NCBI GenBank assembly: GCA_937128575.1
Contig: CAKZMN010000259.1
Coordinates: 1-8,046, forward strand
Direction of reading: 5' to 3'
DNA from: an uncultured Alphaproteobacteria bacterium
GTDB lineage: Bacteria > Pseudomonadota > Alphaproteobacteria > Micavibrionales > Micavibrionaceae
DNA: 8,046 bases
Under the pieces are notes generated by a model. The model was given only the letters and a program-made list of their open reading frames with translations, did not search any database and was not told where the DNA came from. Position 1 is the stretch's first letter. Every line of letters starts with the position of its first letter. Positions 1-6,359 of this stretch are shown here, in pieces. Both the position numbers and the translations under genes were made by a program.

Positions 1-372
1 GATTACTTCGAGCAGCATGAAGGCTATAAGGAAGGGGGGCGCTCGATGGATCCTGGTGATTTTAGTTTGCGCAAGCTGGGTGATGAAGCGCAGTATATGC
101 GCTTAGGGCATTTTGAGGGTTTGGGCTTTCCCTTTTCGATCACCGTACTCGAAGGCCAAAAGTTATTGGGGATGACATCAAAATCGTATTTGCTCGGTGC
201 AAAATTGCTGTTGCGTTATTGGTTGGATATTCGCGCGCGCTTAAAAGGGTCCCAAGATGATCGCGTCGGCGTTGGTCAAGCTTTGGTGGCCAAACTCCGG
301 CGTTCGTTAATGGATCGCGATATTCCGCTTCAGTTTCAAAATCACCGCCAAATAATGTTTCGGGGTAGTTGA
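1..372 (+). CDS. FAD-dependent oxidoreductase (3-ketosteroid dehydrogenase-like), interior fragment
   Basis: The frame is open from base 1, so the gene begins outside the window. The ATG at 46 is internal, because the residues before it (DYFEQHEGYKEGGRS) already resemble the family. The segments [34 protein letters not shown] and [18 protein letters not shown] match, from memory, the central region of fumarate-reductase/KstD-type flavoproteins, which oxidise ring or C-C bonds with FAD. Only about 110 residues of a family usually above 500 are present. Both the N-terminal Rossmann motif and the C-terminal FAD-binding end are missing. Resemblance stops near base 336. The last dozen codons to the TGA at 370-372 are simply the antisense of yejE, so the stop is not native. 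GC (about 50 percent) matches the gene block to the right. The family call is fairly secure; the exact substrate cannot be judged. Confidence 0.6.
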   Translation, partial: DYFEQHEGYKEGGRSMDPGDFSLRKLGDEAQYMRLGHFEGLGFPFSITVLEGQKLLGMTSKSYLLGAKLLLRYWLDIRARLKGSQDDRVGVGQALVAKLRRSLMDRDIPLQFQNHRQIMFRGS

Positions 373-553
373 TGAAGGTAGGGAAATAAATCGCGCCCTG
401 ATGCCGCACAATGATGGGTTTGTCATTGGCGATAAATTCCGCAAATAAACATACTATCAACAGCGCAAGGAAAATCCAGAGGCTCCAAAACCCGCGCTTA
501 TTGGCGCGGAACTGAGCAAGGCGTCTTTGTGTGATTGGTGAAACAGCCATCAT
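140..553 (-). CDS. yejE: YejE-type ABC importer permease, 5' part only (3'-truncated)
   Basis: This encodes the second inner-membrane permease of the YejABEF importer for microcin C, peptides or muropeptides. The start ATG at 553 overlaps the yejB stop (ATGA, 553-550); a second ATG follows at once at 550. Residues 1-81 are typical YejE: the N-terminal [20 protein letters not shown], one membrane helix at about 22-42, then [19 protein letters not shown] and the [14 protein letters not shown] segment. The full protein is about 340-375 residues, with a transmembrane permease domain and EAA loop that are absent here. From about residue 82 (base 311 downward) the reading frame merely runs through the antisense of the oxidoreductase fragment to a chance stop at 140-142, so some 56 residues are not YejE. 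The expected downstream ATPase gene yejF is not in the window. Identity of the intact part is secure; whether the truncation is biological or an artefact is open. Confidence 0.82.
   Translation of the reverse strand: MMAVSPITQRRLAQFRANKRGFWSLWIFLALLIVCLFAEFIANDKPIIVRHQGAIYFPTFINYPETLFGGDFETEAEYRDPLTNAGVWPPKLDQRRRDHLGTLLSAREYPTNNATAILHRANTILMSSPITFGLRVR
310..340. other. Junction between two truncated genes
   Basis: Plus-strand reading gives MDRDIPLQF, a plausible continuation of the flavoprotein (family form LRRSxxDRxIPL). Minus-strand reading gives ETEAEYRDP, typical of YejE. Left of here the minus frame is meaningless as YejE, and right of here the plus frame is meaningless as flavoprotein. 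The two genes thus share about 25 bases at a tail-to-tail join, which suits a microhomology-mediated rearrangement, or a chimera formed during amplification or assembly. No transposon end, target duplication or longer repeat is visible. Confidence 0.55.
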
Positions 554-1653
554 CCACCCCGCGCTTCAAAATCAATGCGGGGATCAACCGTTACATAAAC
601 CACATCGCGGATCAGGGTCGTCAGCAAGCCAATCAGCGCAAAGATGTAAAGTGTGCCCAGCACAACGGGATAATCACGATTAATCACGCTCTCATAACCA
701 AGCAAGCCCAATCCATCAAGGCTAAAAATTACCTCAATCAATAATGATCCGGTAAAGAAAATATGGATGAAGGCCGCTGGGAATCCTGCAATGACAATCA
801 GCATCGCATTGCGAAACACATGGCCATATAGCACTTGTCGCTCCGACAGGCCTTTTGACCTCGCGGTTAAAACATATTGTTTGCCGATCTCATCAAGGAA
901 TGAATTTTTAGTGAGCAGGGTGAGGGACGCAAAGCCCGAAATTACCATCGCCGCCACAGGCAAAACCATATGCCATGCATAATCACCAATTTGCTGTAGC
1001 AAACTCATGCTCTCAAATCCATCGCTGGTGAGGCCGCGCAGCGGGAAAACATCCCAATATCGCCCCCCCGCAAACAGTACAATCAGCAAAATAGCAAACA
1101 TGAATGAAGGGATGGCGTAGCCAACAAAGATCGCGACGCTGGTCCAAATATCAAACGCTTCACCATCTTTCACGGCCTTTTTAATGCCCAGTGGAATAGA
1201 GATCAGATAAATCAGCAGCGTTGACCAAAGCCCCAATGAAATGGAAACGGGCATCTTTTCCAGCATTAAATCAATCACGCCAATATCCCGGTAATAGCTT
1301 TGCCCTAAATCAAACTGAACATAGTTCTTCAGCATGATCCAAAACCGCTCATAGGCCGGTTTGTCAAAGCCGTATAGTGCCTCTAGCTCGGCAATAAATT
1401 CTGGGTCTAAACCTTGCGCGCCGCGATACTGGTTATTCTGTCCGGTGCTTTGCGCGCCTGCGCTGGCGCCCATGTCGCCGCCCGACCCGCCGCCAAAACG
1501 CGCGGTCGCCTCTGTGCTGTGACCTTGCAGTTCCGCAATCATTCGCTCCACGGGGCCGCCGGGCACGAACTGAATAATCACAAAGCTAATCAGCATAATA
1601 CCCATCAAAGTGGGCAACATCAGAAGCAATCGTTTGAAAATATAAGACGCCAT
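550..1653 (-). CDS. yejB: YejB-type ABC importer permease
   Basis: This is a full-length (367 residue) inner-membrane permease of the YejABEF oligopeptide-class importer; E. coli YejB has 364. The first membrane helix (about 8-30, ending FVPGGPVE) is followed by a long periplasmic Gly/Ser/Gln-rich loop (about 52-80) leading into [10 protein letters not shown]. That loop is normal for the family, as E. coli has an equivalent one. Further helices lie at about 137-158, 172-196, 228-250, 284-312 and 330-350. The EAA loop that contacts the ATPase is at 264-283 ([10 protein letters not shown]...FRNA). The C-terminus VDPRIDFE is a YejB hallmark. The stop overlaps the yejE start by 4 nt, so the two permeases are translationally coupled. 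No good ribosome site precedes ATG 1653. A possible promoter and a palindrome lie in the 86-nt gap upstream. It is separated from its binding-protein gene yejA by kdsB and a phosphatase-family gene. Confidence 0.95.
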   Translation of the reverse strand: MASYIFKRLLLMLPTLMGIMLISFVIIQFVPGGPVERMIAELQGHSTEATARFGGGSGGDMGASAGAQSTGQNNQYRGAQGLDPEFIAELEALYGFDKPAYERFWIMLKNYVQFDLGQSYYRDIGVIDLMLEKMPVSISLGLWSTLLIYLISIPLGIKKAVKDGEAFDIWTSVAIFVGYAIPSFMFAILLIVLFAGGRYWDVFPLRGLTSDGFESMSLLQQIGDYAWHMVLPVAAMVISGFASLTLLTKNSFLDEIGKQYVLTARSKGLSERQVLYGHVFRNAMLIVIAGFPAAFIHIFFTGSLLIEVIFSLDGLGLLGYESVINRDYPVVLGTLYIFALIGLLTTLIRDVVYVTVDPRIDFEARGG

Positions 1654-1683
1654 GCCGTTATAGTGTCATTGCATCGCGCTAAT

Positions 1684-1700
1684 CGCAATTCACAATTGCG
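1684..1700. repeat. Perfect palindrome CGCAATT-CAC-AATTGCG before yejB
   Basis: Seven-base arms flank a 3-nt centre in the gap between the phosphatase-family gene and yejB. It sits just downstream (minus sense) of a TATAAT hexamer, at the expected transcription start and about 30 nt before the yejB ATG. The position suits a repressor operator. A short mRNA hairpin is the alternative, but no U-run follows, so it is not a standard terminator. Confidence 0.4.
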
Positions 1701-1704
1701 TAGA

Positions 1705-1710
1705 ATTATA
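1705..1710 (-). promoter_or_regulatory. Candidate -10 box (TATAAT) for an internal yejB promoter
   Basis: Minus strand reads TATAAT, a full consensus match, 51 nt upstream of the yejB start in an 86-nt gap that breaks an otherwise tightly packed gene series. The -35 at 17-bp spacing reads ATCAAA, only 3 of 6 matches to TTGACA, so the promoter is tentative. The adjacent palindrome at 1684-1700 adds some support for local control. Confidence 0.3.
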
Positions 1711-1739
1711 AAGCTTTCACAAGAGAATTTGATTGGGCC

Positions 1740-2357
1740 CTAAAGCTTAAGATTCCAATCCTGAACAACCCAGGCATCATCAACATATTTTAAAATCGCT
1801 AGCGCCCCAGTAGAGAGCTTAATATTATGTTTGGCGCTAAAGCCCTCAAAGTCACTCGTGATGTATGGGGCAAATCGGGCGATGCCGTTGGATGTGACAA
1901 CCAAAACGGTTTCGTTATCATCAAAAGCGCGGATTTGATCTTCGAATTTTTTCCAGTTTTGAATGATCTCATCGGGATCAACAATCCAACCATCGGGAAC
2001 AATGGCCTTTTCGTCCCAATCGGCAATCGCCTGCGCGCCAATGCGGGCAATAACCTCATCTTCGGTTTTATTTTCATCTGGCCCGTAATCAACTTCGTTA
2101 AATATATCAAGTTGGTATATAGGATTGCTAACGCCAGATTCCTTTATTGCGATATCCGCCGTTTCGATAGTGCGTTTCAAGCTTGATGTATAAACAGCGT
2201 CCGGTATCAATCTGTTTTCACTTAAATATTTACCAATTTTTCGTGCTTGCTCTTGTCCGCTCTCCACTAGGGGGAGGTCGGTGCGCGCGCCAACGCGGGT
2301 GGGTGTATCGCTGGGGCCAAACGTGTTGCCGTGGCGAGCAATTATAAGCGTGGTCAT
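1740..2357 (-). CDS. Histidine phosphatase (phosphoglycerate-mutase-like) family protein, atypical active site
   Basis: The 205-residue protein fits the branch-1 histidine phosphatase fold, whose members hydrolyse phosphate esters through a phospho-histidine. The RHGN motif at 8-11 supplies the nucleophile His9. Arg62 in SSLKRTIETA and Glu88 in NEVDYGPDEN fit the phosphate pocket and the general acid. The second active-site histidine, normally in a SHGG motif, is missing: the aligned segment is TSNG at 155-158, followed by the conserved Arg161. I recall this TSNG form in other alphaproteobacterial homologues, so it may mark a subfamily rather than decay. The substrate is unknown. It starts 12 nt after the kdsB stop, with a weak AAGGGC ribosome site, and is probably co-transcribed with kdsB. 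No signal peptide, so cytoplasmic. It does not resemble KdsC, the HAD-type Kdo-8-phosphate phosphatase. Confidence 0.85.
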   Translation of the reverse strand: MTTLIIARHGNTFGPSDTPTRVGARTDLPLVESGQEQARKIGKYLSENRLIPDAVYTSSLKRTIETADIAIKESGVSNPIYQLDIFNEVDYGPDENKTEDEVIARIGAQAIADWDEKAIVPDGWIVDPDEIIQNWKKFEDQIRAFDDNETVLVVTSNGIARFAPYITSDFEGFSAKHNIKLSTGALAILKYVDDAWVVQDWNLKL

Positions 2358-2369
2358 TACGGATTGCCC

Positions 2370-3209
2370 TTAGAATGTTTTTTGATGAACCATCGGATCA
2401 CCATATTGTTCAATGCGGCGCTCTGCGCGGTCTATATCTTCTTGGCTATCTATGCCCGATTGAATTTGCCCGGGGGCGATATCAACATCAACAGTCTGTA
2501 TTTTAATGTCGTTCTCCAATAGCCTTAATTGCTCCAGCCCCTCTAATGTTTCATAAGGACTAGGGGCGGAGGCACAAAATTTTTCTAAGATATCCGTGCG
2601 ATATCCGTATAAACCAACATGTTGATATACGGGGGAATATTCACTTTTTGTGCGCAATTCTTCTTCGCCGCGAATGGCGGGCAGGATGTTTTTTGAAAAC
2701 CACACAGCTTGCGCGGCGGGCGTAAGTATGGCCGTGGTGCCGCTGAAGGGCGTGGTCTTTTTTGCCTCCCGCAAACGATCTAGATCGCGCCAGCTCAAAT
2801 TATGAACAGGCGTAACGACTTCGTGCTCTGGGTTGTCATGGAAGGCTTCAATGATTTTTTTGATCGCCAGTGGCTCAGTAAACGGTGCATCGCCTTGAAG
2901 GTTTAAAATGAAATCAGGGCGGTGCTTCAGCTTTTGTGCCGCCGCCAGCGCTCGATCAGAGCCCGTTGCGCATTTCTCGCTAGTCATCACACAAGCGGCG
3001 TCAATTTTCTGCGCATGCTTTTGTATCTCTGCATTATCCGTCGCCACGCAAACCCCAATATTGGGATAATCTCGAGAGGCATATTCCGCCAAAGCCACAA
3101 CGCGCTGAAGCATCGTAACGCCCGCAATTTTAAGAAGCGGCTTTCCCGGTAGGCGGGTTGATCCGTAACGCGCTGGGATGATTATAGCGATGTTTGGCGC
3201 GGCGCTCAT
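2370..3209 (-). CDS. kdsB: 3-deoxy-manno-octulosonate cytidylyltransferase (CMP-Kdo synthetase)
   Basis: KdsB activates Kdo with CTP to give CMP-Kdo for lipid A-Kdo core assembly, in the cytoplasm. The nucleotide-binding start IIPARYGSTRLPGKPL lies at 10-25. NLQGDAPF at 103-110 holds the Mg-binding Asp107 (QGDEP in E. coli). QHVGLYGYR is at 196-204, LEGLEQLRLLE at 222-232, and SGIDSQED at 251-258 holds the second metal Asp. The segment REAKKTTPFSGTT around 147-159 is a form I associate with alphaproteobacterial KdsB. With 279 residues it is somewhat longer than the usual 245-260, through that central segment and a short C-terminal tail. I chose ATG 3209 over ATG 3224 because it overlaps the yejA stop as ATGA, has a GGAAGAG ribosome site, and begins near the conserved domain. 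It lies between yejA and the phosphatase-family gene, away from other Kdo genes. Confidence 0.9.
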   Translation of the reverse strand: MSAAPNIAIIIPARYGSTRLPGKPLLKIAGVTMLQRVVALAEYASRDYPNIGVCVATDNAEIQKHAQKIDAACVMTSEKCATGSDRALAAAQKLKHRPDFILNLQGDAPFTEPLAIKKIIEAFHDNPEHEVVTPVHNLSWRDLDRLREAKKTTPFSGTTAILTPAAQAVWFSKNILPAIRGEEELRTKSEYSPVYQHVGLYGYRTDILEKFCASAPSPYETLEGLEQLRLLENDIKIQTVDVDIAPGQIQSGIDSQEDIDRAERRIEQYGDPMVHQKTF

Positions 3210-5017
3210 TTCTCTTCCCACCATGTCTCGGTGATAAGTGGGCTGATGGGGGATAATTGCTCTGGGCGCTGTAATCTAGACCAATAAGCAACGCGCCATT
3301 TGGGGTAGTGCCACATCGGAATGACATAGTGACTCCAAAGCAATATACGATCCATCGCGCGGGTCTTGGTAACCAAATCTTCGCGAGAGGTAGCATGAAT
3401 TATCTTTTCAATAAAACCGTCAATCACCGGATCACTCACACCAATATAATTGCGCGCGCCGGGCATGTTGGCCTTTGCGCTGCCCCAGAAATCGCGCTGT
3501 TCATTGCCAGGGGAATTGGACTGCCCAAACACACCAATCGTCATATCAAAATCAAATTCGTTCATCCGATTTTGATATTGCGCCGTATCCACAACCCGGA
3601 AACTGGCCTTAACGCCAATGCGCTCTAGGGCTTTGGTGAATGGTAAAACCCAACGCTCAAATTGCGGATTTGAATCTAGGATTTCAAATTCCAAACGCTG
3701 CCCGTCTTTTGCGCGAATGCCATCGGCGACAAGTTTATAGCCCGCATCATCCAAAATTTTTGCGGCAATGCGAAGGTTCGCGCGATTGCTGCCTGATCCA
3801 TCACTAACTGGCGGTGCATAGGTCGTGGTGAAAACTTCCGCCGGAATTTTTGCGCGGTGCGGCTCTAAAAGTGCAAGCTCTTCGGAGGACGGCAGGCCGC
3901 TAGAGGCGAGCTGGGAATTCTCGAAATAACTATCTGTGCGGGTGTATGTACCAAATGCAAATTGTCTATTCGACCATTCAAAATCAAATGCGTAAGCCAG
4001 CGCCTTGCGCACCTCAACATCTTGAAAAATAGGGCGGCGTATATTGTAGATAAAGCCCTGCATGCCTGATGGGCGAGCATTTTCAATTTCTTCTTTGGTG
4101 ATGCGGCCATCTTTGACCGGCGGCGCGTTATATCCTTGCGCCCATAGCTTTGCAGTGTTCTCCAGCTTTACATCATATTCACCAGCAAAGAACGCTTCCA
4201 AGGCAACATTACTGTCGCGGTAATAATCATATTCAATGGTATCAAAATTATACATGCCCTTAAAAAACGGTAAATCCTTGCCCCACCAATTATCGGCGCG
4301 CACATATTGAATAGAGCGCCCAGCATCAATCTTGCCAACCTTATACGGGCCACTGCCGAGCGGCGCCTCAAGTGAAGATTGATCAAAGTTGCGTCCTTCG
4401 GCGGTCCAAAAATGCTTGGGCAGCACAACCATTTCGGCGACCACAAGCGGCAGCTCTGCATTGCCAGAAACTGAAAAATCAAATTTCACGCGCGACGGGG
4501 TAATGGCGGTCACTGTCTTAACGTCACCCCAATAGGCTTTAAAAAATGGATTGCCTTTTTCGATCAGCGTATTGAATGTCCAAACTACATCTTCCGCTGT
4601 AACGGGCTTATCATCATGCCATTTTGCTTCTGGGCGAATGTTAAACGCGACCCAAGAACGATCTTCGCCGATTTCAATGCTCTCGGCTAAAATGCCATAT
4701 AGGGAAAAGGGCTCATCCCACGCATTTTGCATCAGGCTTTGATAAACCAAGCCGCTGCGCACATAATTCATGCCCGCCGCTGGGGTGCCTTTAATGATAA
4801 AGGGGTTAAGGCTGTCAAAGCTGCCGATCACTTGATTTTTTATAGTGCCGCCGTTTGGCGCATCCCGGCGCACGTAAGCTAATTGCGTGAAGTCTTTGGC
4901 GTATTTCACACTGCCATGTAAGGCCACTGCGTGTTTCGGATCAGCCGCGCTAACGCTGTCTTGTGCATGGCTATGAAGAGGGAGGAGAAGAAGACAAGCG
5001 GCGAATAGAACTCTCAT
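3206..5017 (-). CDS. yejA: YejA-type periplasmic substrate-binding protein of a peptide ABC importer
   Basis: The 603-residue solute-binding protein of the SBP_bac_5 (DppA/OppA/YejA) family has the same length as E. coli YejA. An N-terminal signal peptide (1-18, MRVLFAACLLLLPLHSHA) with cleavage before Gln19 sends it to the periplasm. It has no lipobox. Family features are the HGSVKYAKDF...YV start, SLNPFIIKG at 69-77, the hinge region GLVYQSLM...DEPFSLYG around 89-108, WHDDKPVTAEDVVWTF at 133-148 and the C-terminal MWHYPKWRVAYW. It should deliver oligopeptides, microcin C-like compounds or, as reported for related alphaproteobacterial Yej systems, muropeptides to YejB/YejE. An AGGA ribosome site precedes ATG 5017. 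Its stop overlaps the kdsB start. The permease genes follow only after two unrelated genes, whereas yejA, yejB, yejE, yejF usually run together. Confidence 0.93.
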   Translation of the reverse strand: MRVLFAACLLLLPLHSHAQDSVSAADPKHAVALHGSVKYAKDFTQLAYVRRDAPNGGTIKNQVIGSFDSLNPFIIKGTPAAGMNYVRSGLVYQSLMQNAWDEPFSLYGILAESIEIGEDRSWVAFNIRPEAKWHDDKPVTAEDVVWTFNTLIEKGNPFFKAYWGDVKTVTAITPSRVKFDFSVSGNAELPLVVAEMVVLPKHFWTAEGRNFDQSSLEAPLGSGPYKVGKIDAGRSIQYVRADNWWGKDLPFFKGMYNFDTIEYDYYRDSNVALEAFFAGEYDVKLENTAKLWAQGYNAPPVKDGRITKEEIENARPSGMQGFIYNIRRPIFQDVEVRKALAYAFDFEWSNRQFAFGTYTRTDSYFENSQLASSGLPSSEELALLEPHRAKIPAEVFTTTYAPPVSDGSGSNRANLRIAAKILDDAGYKLVADGIRAKDGQRLEFEILDSNPQFERWVLPFTKALERIGVKASFRVVDTAQYQNRMNEFDFDMTIGVFGQSNSPGNEQRDFWGSAKANMPGARNYIGVSDPVIDGFIEKIIHATSREDLVTKTRAMDRILLWSHYVIPMWHYPKWRVAYWSRLQRPEQLSPISPLITETWWEEK

Positions 5018-5044
5018 GTTTTTTTATCCTGACAATCAAAAAAC

Positions 5045-5069
5045 GATTTAATTATTGATGTGATTTAAT
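5045..5069. repeat. Direct repeat GATTTAAT x2 upstream of yejA
   Basis: GATTTAAT occurs at 5045-5052 and 5062-5069, 17 bp apart start to start, in the AT-rich 76-nt gap between the EAL gene and yejA. It could be a tandem protein-binding site controlling yejA, but AT richness makes a chance match likely. I see no convincing -35/-10 pair in this gap. Confidence 0.2.
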
Positions 5070-5093
5070 GATCTAGAGTGTCCACTATATGCG

Positions 5094-6359
5094 CTATTTT
5101 TTCAAGCGCTGTGTCTTCTTCTTGGGTTCTGTTTGAGCTGCGCTGGGGCGCGCCGTTGTTTTTTGATAGGCCGCTTGTATGTCCGGCTTGCCAAGGAAGA
5201 ACCCTTGCCCGTAATGAATGTCAAAATCCAAAAGCTCTTTGAGCGTTTTTTCATCTTCAATTTTTTCAACAATCAGCGCGATGTTATTATTCTCAAGCTT
5301 ACGCTTCATATGCCAGATAGCCGCCGCGCCTTTGCTATTTTTACTTTTTTCAAGTAGCTGGCTAGCGTTCATTTTAATGAAGCGCACCTTCAGCATTTGT
5401 AGGATGCTCAGATCAAAATCATGATGCTTGATGTGATCAAGCGACAGGTGGCATCCAAGCGTGCCCAGCCCGCGCAGCACTTCGGTTACCGAATGGCGCA
5501 TATTATCAAAGTCATCTTGGCTAATCTCAAACACAAGACGGGAAGCCATCACGCGGTTTTTGGCAATGAACCCCAAAAGGCGCTTCATAAAGCGTGTGTT
5601 TTGAAGTGTGGAGGAGGAGATGTTCAAGAAAAATGTCTGCGCACTATTGCGCGCCGCATTATGTTTTAGTTGCTCTAAGCATTGCATCAACAGCAAATCA
5701 TCTACATCGCCCATCATATTCTCGGCGCGGGCAATATCCATGTAACGTGAGGCCGGAACGTATAGCCCCGATTTGACGCGGATGCGGGCAAACATTTCAA
5801 AATACTGAGTTTTGCGCTGGGGCAGGCGCATAATCGGCTGAACAAAAACGCCGATGTTTTTGTCATGAAGTGCATTTTCCAACAGCTCAAGAACCACCTC
5901 ATCACTAAGGTCGTTGTAATATTCTAGCTCCTCATCATTGGCCGCCTGTAGAGCAGTTTTCTGTTCGATGATCATGTCTGGGCGCACTGCGTTTGGCATG
6001 GTGGCTAGATCAAAAATAACTGGGTTTTTAACCGGCTGCGCTTCCAATACTTCAATTTTGGGCGCGGCTGATTTTTTGTATTTTGGCTTGTTTAATTTGA
6101 CGGGTTTTGTTTTTTGAGTCTTGCGCTTGGGCGCTACTTTTTTGCGTTTGGTCGTGTTGGTTTGAACGCTGCGGCGGTTGTTTTCAAACATTGCTGCGCA
6201 TGTCACGGCCAAAATGACTGTCACTACGATGGCTAAATTAACCGAAATTGCGCCAGCCACGCCGATCATAATAAATGCCACAAGGGTGGCCACCGCCAAC
6301 ACACCTTTGCGAACTTTAACGCTGGATTCTTCGTTATTTCTGCTGCGCGCTTTAGCCAT
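5094..6359 (-). CDS. Membrane-anchored degenerate EAL-domain protein, TipF-like
   Basis: This 421-residue protein has three parts. Two membrane helices lie at about 20-57. A strongly basic Lys/Arg linker follows at about 71-101, then an EAL-type domain at about 155-395. The EAL signature reads FEMFAR (Glu188 kept), with Asn246 in FLNISS, Glu278 in FEIS, Lys329 in IKM, Glu365 in VEKIE and Gln385 in YGQGFFLGKP. The catalytic LDDFGTG loop is instead LDHIKHHDF at 307-315, so the second Asp is His and the glycine loop is gone. Hydrolysis of c-di-GMP is therefore doubtful, while binding may persist. The QPIxxLPQRK and SLDHI phrases match TipF-like alphaproteobacterial proteins; Caulobacter TipF is a c-di-GMP effector in flagellar assembly. 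ATG 6359 has a GGAG site 8 nt upstream; the GTG at 6368 overlaps that site and is unlikely. The start overlaps the pyrD end by 8 nt. A flagellar role is inference, as no flagellar gene is nearby. Confidence 0.85.
   Translation of the reverse strand: MAKARSRNNEESSVKVRKGVLAVATLVAFIMIGVAGAISVNLAIVVTVILAVTCAAMFENNRRSVQTNTTKRKKVAPKRKTQKTKPVKLNKPKYKKSAAPKIEVLEAQPVKNPVIFDLATMPNAVRPDMIIEQKTALQAANDEELEYYNDLSDEVVLELLENALHDKNIGVFVQPIMRLPQRKTQYFEMFARIRVKSGLYVPASRYMDIARAENMMGDVDDLLLMQCLEQLKHNAARNSAQTFFLNISSSTLQNTRFMKRLLGFIAKNRVMASRLVFEISQDDFDNMRHSVTEVLRGLGTLGCHLSLDHIKHHDFDLSILQMLKVRFIKMNASQLLEKSKNSKGAAAIWHMKRKLENNNIALIVEKIEDEKTLKELLDFDIHYGQGFFLGKPDIQAAYQKTTARPSAAQTEPKKKTQRLKK

Noticed and set aside
46..372. 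Treating the ATG at 46 as the start of a complete 108-residue protein
   Set aside because: The same frame is open and family-like from base 1, and its last dozen codons are antisense yejE, so it is an internal piece of a larger flavoprotein gene.
1480..1500. Gly/Ser-rich low-complexity stretch in yejB as an insertion
   Set aside because: E. coli YejB has a similar Gly-rich periplasmic loop at the same place leading into YRGxxGLDPE, so it is a family trait.
1414..1743. Plus-strand open frame opposite the 5' end of yejB
   Set aside because: It is antisense to a well-supported permease and its upstream gap, and shows no domain or ribosome site.
1735..1751. GGGCCC and AAGCTT palindromes at the end of the phosphatase-family gene as a terminator
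   Set aside because: These are short restriction-site-sized palindromes without a loop or U-run.
3130..3396. Minus-strand frame overlapping the yejA/kdsB boundary
   Set aside because: It is an alternative frame across two well-supported genes, without recognisable features.
3308..3628. Plus-strand open frame opposite yejA
   Set aside because: It lies wholly inside a gene with clear family motifs and reads as low-information antisense sequence.
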